A DNA stretch of 14,950 bases from CAZXCK01 sp964639225. Lineage in GTDB: Bacteria; Chloroflexota; Anaerolineae; Aggregatilineales; Phototrophicaceae. The stretch lies in contig CAZXCK010000112.1 in assembly GCA_964639225.1 (NCBI GenBank), positions 1 to 14,950 of the forward strand, given 5' to 3'. This document shows, piece by piece, positions 12,683-14,950 of the stretch. The notes below the pieces were generated by a model. It was not told the origin of the DNA, searched no databases, and worked only from the letters and a program-made list of their open reading frames with translations. Every line of letters begins with the position of its first letter. The first letter of the stretch is position 1. The position numbers and the translations under genes were made by a program.

Positions 12683-13222
12683 ATGAAAACAATAACCGCA
12701 GGGCTTGACCTGTCACTGACCGGCACCGGGGTTTGTGCCTATGACGGGGAGCAACACCAAATGCTTACCATCTCAACGAAGCCGAAAGACTTCAGGAATA
12801 TCTATGACCGGTTGGATCACATTGTCAGCAAGGCGGTGGGCTTACTGCCAGACACCACGGCGGCAGTATGCGTAGAAGCCCCGTTTGTGCGGGTGATGCG
12901 CGGCGGGATCGACTCATCGAGCAAGAACCTGATCGCCCTCTCGCACCTGGTCAGGAGGGAACTGACGCGGCGGGAAATATCTTTCCATGACGTAGCGGCA
13001 ACGCAGCTCAAGAAATACATCCTCGGCAAGGGCAAGGGCGACAAGTCGCTTATCCTGCGGGAAGTGTTCAAGCGGTACGGCATCGAGGCGGGAGACGATA
13101 ACCAGGCAGACGCCTGTGTCCTCGCCCATATCGCAATGGGTATTGTTGACCAGGGCAAGGGCATGGCTGGCAAGGCCAGGCCTGCCTATCAGTGTGAGGT
13201 AATCGGGAAGGTGGTGGGGTGA
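12683..13222 (+). CDS. RuvC-like Holliday junction resolvase
   Basis: This 179-residue protein has the RuvC/RNase H fold. AGLDLSLTGTGV places Asp9 at the first catalytic position. VCVEAPF gives Glu65, and GDDNQADACVLA gives Asp139 and Asp143 near the end. FHDVAATQLKKYILGKGKGDK is the typical RuvC-like DNA-contact segment. It probably resolves branched DNA created by the Bet/YqaJ pathway. It is about the size of RuvC (173 residues in E. coli). GGGGTAAGGA precedes the start. The stop overlaps the next start (TGATG). Confidence 0.9.
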   Translation: MKTITAGLDLSLTGTGVCAYDGEQHQMLTISTKPKDFRNIYDRLDHIVSKAVGLLPDTTAAVCVEAPFVRVMRGGIDSSSKNLIALSHLVRRELTRREISFHDVAATQLKKYILGKGKGDKSLILREVFKRYGIEAGDDNQADACVLAHIAMGIVDQGKGMAGKARPAYQCEVIGKVVG

Positions 13223-13602
13223 TGACTTTAACCAGAGAAACCATACGGCAGGCAATGCGCAATCCGGCAAACAAACTTCTGGTTGCTCATCCTTCCATAG
13301 CTATCGGGCTACGGGAACGCGCCCCGGAACAATTTACATTGCCGCAAGGCGAAAGGCAGTATCCAGCGTTTGGTGGCATTCAGATAATGACATCGCCATT
13401 ATGCGTAACTACGGAAATTGAAGAGGATTCCAAAAAGCAGGATAGGCGTATGAATAACCGTATTCAGGCACGGCGGCGCAAGCGTAATAAGCGACTTGGC
13501 AAGCAAGTTACAGTTGCGGACGCGTATATAGTTGACATGGAAAAAATGAGGCGGTCAATGAATCGCAGGATATGTGACATGCTGTATAGGCCAAAGGCTT
13601 AG
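13222..13602 (+). CDS. hypothetical basic protein, 126 residues
   Basis: I take ATG 13222 over the in-frame GTG at 13219; the resolvase stop TGA overlaps it. The product is unrecognised. An N-terminal part (about 1-60) with alternating hydrophobics ends in FGGIQIMTSPLCV. A very basic stretch (RRMNNRIQARRRKRNKR) follows, then a helical end. Nucleic-acid binding is plausible. GGTGGGG precedes the start. Base use is somewhat more AT-rich than the upstream genes. Confidence 0.75.
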   Translation: MTLTRETIRQAMRNPANKLLVAHPSIAIGLRERAPEQFTLPQGERQYPAFGGIQIMTSPLCVTTEIEEDSKKQDRRMNNRIQARRRKRNKRLGKQVTVADAYIVDMEKMRRSMNRRICDMLYRPKA

Positions 13603-13614
13603 GAGAGAATAACA

Positions 13615-14244
13615 ATGAATAAGGAAGAAGCGAGAAAGAAACTTATATTACATAACATCGACAGAGATGTGTTTCGGCATATCCTTGACAGCATAGACGC
13701 TATCGAGAAGCGGCTGGAGAAGTTGGAGAACATGCCAGTAAATGATGGCAACGTAATCCACAACCCGCCGCCAGTGGACGAAATGCCTGTTGATTCGGTA
13801 AGGCCGAAACCACAGAAAAAAGAATACCGCACCCTGGCCGAGCATATCGAGATGTGGTCAGAAGGCATGACGGAGGAAGAGGCACGGCAGGATTTTATTG
13901 AACGGTCGCTTGCTAATCTCGACAGGGTGGAAATGCTGACGGTTGGCAATAATTGGGTGGTGGCGCAAAATACACCAGCATTTGTCTGCACCGAAGGCAT
14001 CCGCCTACCCCTCGACGCCGAGGGTGAGTTGCCGGACTATCCGTTGTTGGCTTGTCCTGACGTTGATGGCGAGGTAAAAGTCAATGCTTATCAGGACGAA
14101 TATTGGGTAGCACATACATCTGTAGATCGTACTAACAGTGTAGAGATATTTTCTAAGCCATGCAAAACGAAACAAGCAGCAAAGGCAATGAACAACAAAT
14201 GGATGCGCAAGAGGTTTGGCGTGTCTTATGGGGAGGGAGAATGA
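13615..14244 (+). CDS. hypothetical protein, coiled-coil N-terminus and PVDSxRPKP linker
   Basis: This 209-residue protein is unrecognised. Residues 1-40 form a charged helix or coiled coil (DRDVFRHILDSIDAIEKRLEKLEN). PPPVDEMPVDSVRPKP (about 51-66) is a Pro-rich linker sharing PVDSxRPKP with the gene at 12066. A helical domain follows (EYRTLAEHIEMWSEGMTEEEARQDF), then a beta-rich C-terminal half with two Cys (TPAFVCTEG, LLACPDVDG). GGAGAGAAT precedes the start. The two ends could be separate domains joined by the linker. AT content is higher than on the left of the window. Confidence 0.8.
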   Translation: MNKEEARKKLILHNIDRDVFRHILDSIDAIEKRLEKLENMPVNDGNVIHNPPPVDEMPVDSVRPKPQKKEYRTLAEHIEMWSEGMTEEEARQDFIERSLANLDRVEMLTVGNNWVVAQNTPAFVCTEGIRLPLDAEGELPDYPLLACPDVDGEVKVNAYQDEYWVAHTSVDRTNSVEIFSKPCKTKQAAKAMNNKWMRKRFGVSYGEGE

Positions 14245-14519
14245 TGGAGATTAGCGAAGCGGCAGAACGAACGGCAAAAGACATAAAAAACTTAATCCTT
14301 AATTCATGGGATATTGACGCGGACGATGTGGCGTTAGGTGCTGCTGTTCTTTTGGTACACAGGGGAATCAACGAAGCCATAGAAGCAGACCGCGAACAGC
14401 ACAAAATCAAGACATCTGACCTTGCGGCTATCAACGCACAGCAGGGAAAAGAGATTGAGCGATTGCGAGTGCTCTTGCTGCCCAGTAGAAGAACTGTGCA
14501 AAGCACTGTCAGACAATGA
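14241..14519 (+). CDS. small helical hypothetical protein, 92 residues
   Basis: The start at 14241 gives an ATGA overlap with the upstream stop, with GGGAGGGAG just before it. An adjacent ATG (14244) is also possible. The product is mostly helical: EAAERTAKDIKNLIL, VALGAAVLLVHRGINEAIEAD, and a Gln/Lys/Arg C-terminal helix (NAQQGKEIERLRVLLLPSRR). No cysteine pair or active-site motif is seen. A longer frame upstream lies inside the previous gene and is not favoured. Function unknown. Confidence 0.7.
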   Translation: MMEISEAAERTAKDIKNLILNSWDIDADDVALGAAVLLVHRGINEAIEADREQHKIKTSDLAAINAQQGKEIERLRVLLLPSRRTVQSTVRQ

Positions 14520-14534
14520 AAGGCGGTGAATGAT

Positions 14535-14837
14535 ATGAGCTGTCCAGAAGGCCATAGGTGCGGCTTGCACATTGAGAGAAGGCAGACAGAACGAGACTAC
14601 TGCATAGGTTGCGGCAGAAGCCTGGAGGATATAAGGCTGGAAAGAAGGCAGGAAGAGATTGAAGAGTTGAGAGAAATTTATGATGCGGCAAAGCTGGTTG
14701 TCATTGCCCATTTAGGAAAGAGATTTGACAATGAAACAAAAGGTGAAATGATAGACAACCTTCGCGCAACATTTAATGATTACCATAAATGCAAGCGGTC
14801 AAATAATAAACAGCGCAAGCCAAATATTAAACAGTGA
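14535..14837 (+). CDS. small zinc-site-like protein with coiled coil
   Basis: I take ATG 14535 (100 residues) over GTG 14526; AAAGG at 14519-14523 is a distant, weak ribosome binding site, so the start is uncertain. The N-terminus has CPEGHRCGLH and, further on, CIGCG, a possible zinc pair of pairs. Residues about 34-50 are a Glu/Arg coiled coil (LERRQEEIEELREIYDAAK). The tail is rich in Lys/Asn/Gln. I do not recognise the protein. It is the last recognisable gene in the window. Confidence 0.65.
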   Translation: MSCPEGHRCGLHIERRQTERDYCIGCGRSLEDIRLERRQEEIEELREIYDAAKLVVIAHLGKRFDNETKGEMIDNLRATFNDYHKCKRSNNKQRKPNIKQ

Positions 14838-14849
14838 CAATAATTGTCA
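14835..14849. promoter_or_regulatory. perfect operator-like palindrome
   Basis: TGACAATAATTGTCA is a perfect inverted repeat of 7 bp around one central A. It begins at the stop codon of the preceding gene and overlaps, by its last base, the first of two repeats. It is the size and symmetry of a phage repressor or regulator operator. The protein that binds it is not identifiable here. Confidence 0.45.
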
Positions 14850-14912
14850 TGCGGCAAAAACTGCCGGTTGTTACCATATGGATGCGGCAGAAACTGCCGG
14901 AAAAAACTGCCG
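14849..14912 (+). repeat. two 19-bp palindromic direct repeats plus a half copy
   Basis: ATGCGGCARAAACTGCCGG occurs at 14849-14867 and 14882-14900, 33 bp apart. Each contains an inverted repeat: CGGCA/TGCCG in the first, and CGGCAG/CTGCCG with a 3-base loop in the second. A third AAACTGCCG follows at 14904-14912. The stems could form hairpins in RNA, or the sites could bind a dimeric protein. The 33-bp spacing is about three helical turns. Confidence 0.6.
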
Positions 14913-14923
14913 ATATGCGATAG
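14849..14923 (+). CDS. possible 24-codon peptide within the repeats
   Basis: A frame from ATG 14849 to TAG 14923 contains MRQKLP twice, because the 33-bp repeat keeps the frame. There is no ribosome binding site before it, and the repeats are palindromic, so coding is doubtful. Confidence 0.2.
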   Translation: MRQKLPVVTIWMRQKLPEKTADMR

Positions 14924-14950
14924 GTTCTTCCGTGGCAAGGGTTTATGTAT

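Noticed and set aside
14849..14923. Intrinsic terminator
   Set aside because: The CGGCA/TGCCG and CGGCAG/CTGCCG stems are followed by A-rich, not T-rich, DNA on the + strand, so a standard rho-independent terminator for the + strand operon is not supported.

Overview
This window looks like the early (recombination, replication and DNA-metabolism) region of a tailed double-stranded DNA phage or prophage. All recognisable genes lie on the + strand. They are tightly packed, and many start codons overlap the preceding stop (ATGA, TAATG or TGATG junctions). I see no integrase, repressor, terminase, capsid or tail gene, no tRNA or rRNA, and no CRISPR array. The DNA is moderately GC-rich with good AGGAG-type ribosome binding sites. 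The protein families suggest a Gram-negative host, possibly proteobacterial or Desulfobacterota-like, but the window alone cannot settle this.

Layout. (1) 1-3978 is a recombination module: a YqaJ-type exonuclease, a Bet/RecT annealing protein, a 44-residue Cys-rich peptide, an SbcC/RecN-like ATPase and a single-stranded DNA-binding protein. (2) 3981-5120 holds two arrays of degenerate GGC-rich pentamers flanking one conserved phage gene of unknown function (4326-5033) that ends in a Gly-rich RAMP-like motif. A GGCGAT hexamer run at the left edge may be a third array. (3) 5156-8139 begins with small early proteins and continues into an overlapping cluster: a Cys4 protein, a cytosine-methyltransferase-like protein, a glutaredoxin, a Cys4-zinc/HTH protein resembling the N-terminus of ISL3 transposases, and a PAPS/APS-reductase-like protein with a [4Fe-4S] cysteine pattern. 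(4) 8184-9831 holds an unknown gene, a 130-base structured leader and a replication-initiator-like gene. That gene carries six tandem 11-12 bp iterons followed by an AT-rich stretch, an arrangement like the lambda origin inside gene O. (5) 9828-11813 encodes a deoxyribosyltransferase-like protein, a Gp37/Gp68 (DUF5131) protein and an MT-A70 adenine methyltransferase, each overlapping the next. (6) 11806-14837 holds small proteins mostly of unknown function plus a RuvC-like Holliday-junction resolvase. (7) 14835-14950 is non-coding or nearly so: a perfect operator-like palindrome and two 19-bp palindromic repeats 33 bp apart.

How it may work together (inference). The exonuclease, annealing protein, SSB, SbcC-like ATPase and RuvC-like resolvase form a complete recombination-dependent replication set. 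The initiator gene with its internal iterons would start theta replication. The two methyltransferase-like proteins, the sulfur/redox pair (glutaredoxin and PAPS-reductase-like) and the nucleobase-processing-like proteins could modify phage DNA or nucleotide pools.

The least explained elements are the GGC-pentamer arrays, the gene they flank, the leader at 8785-8866 and the terminal repeat block.
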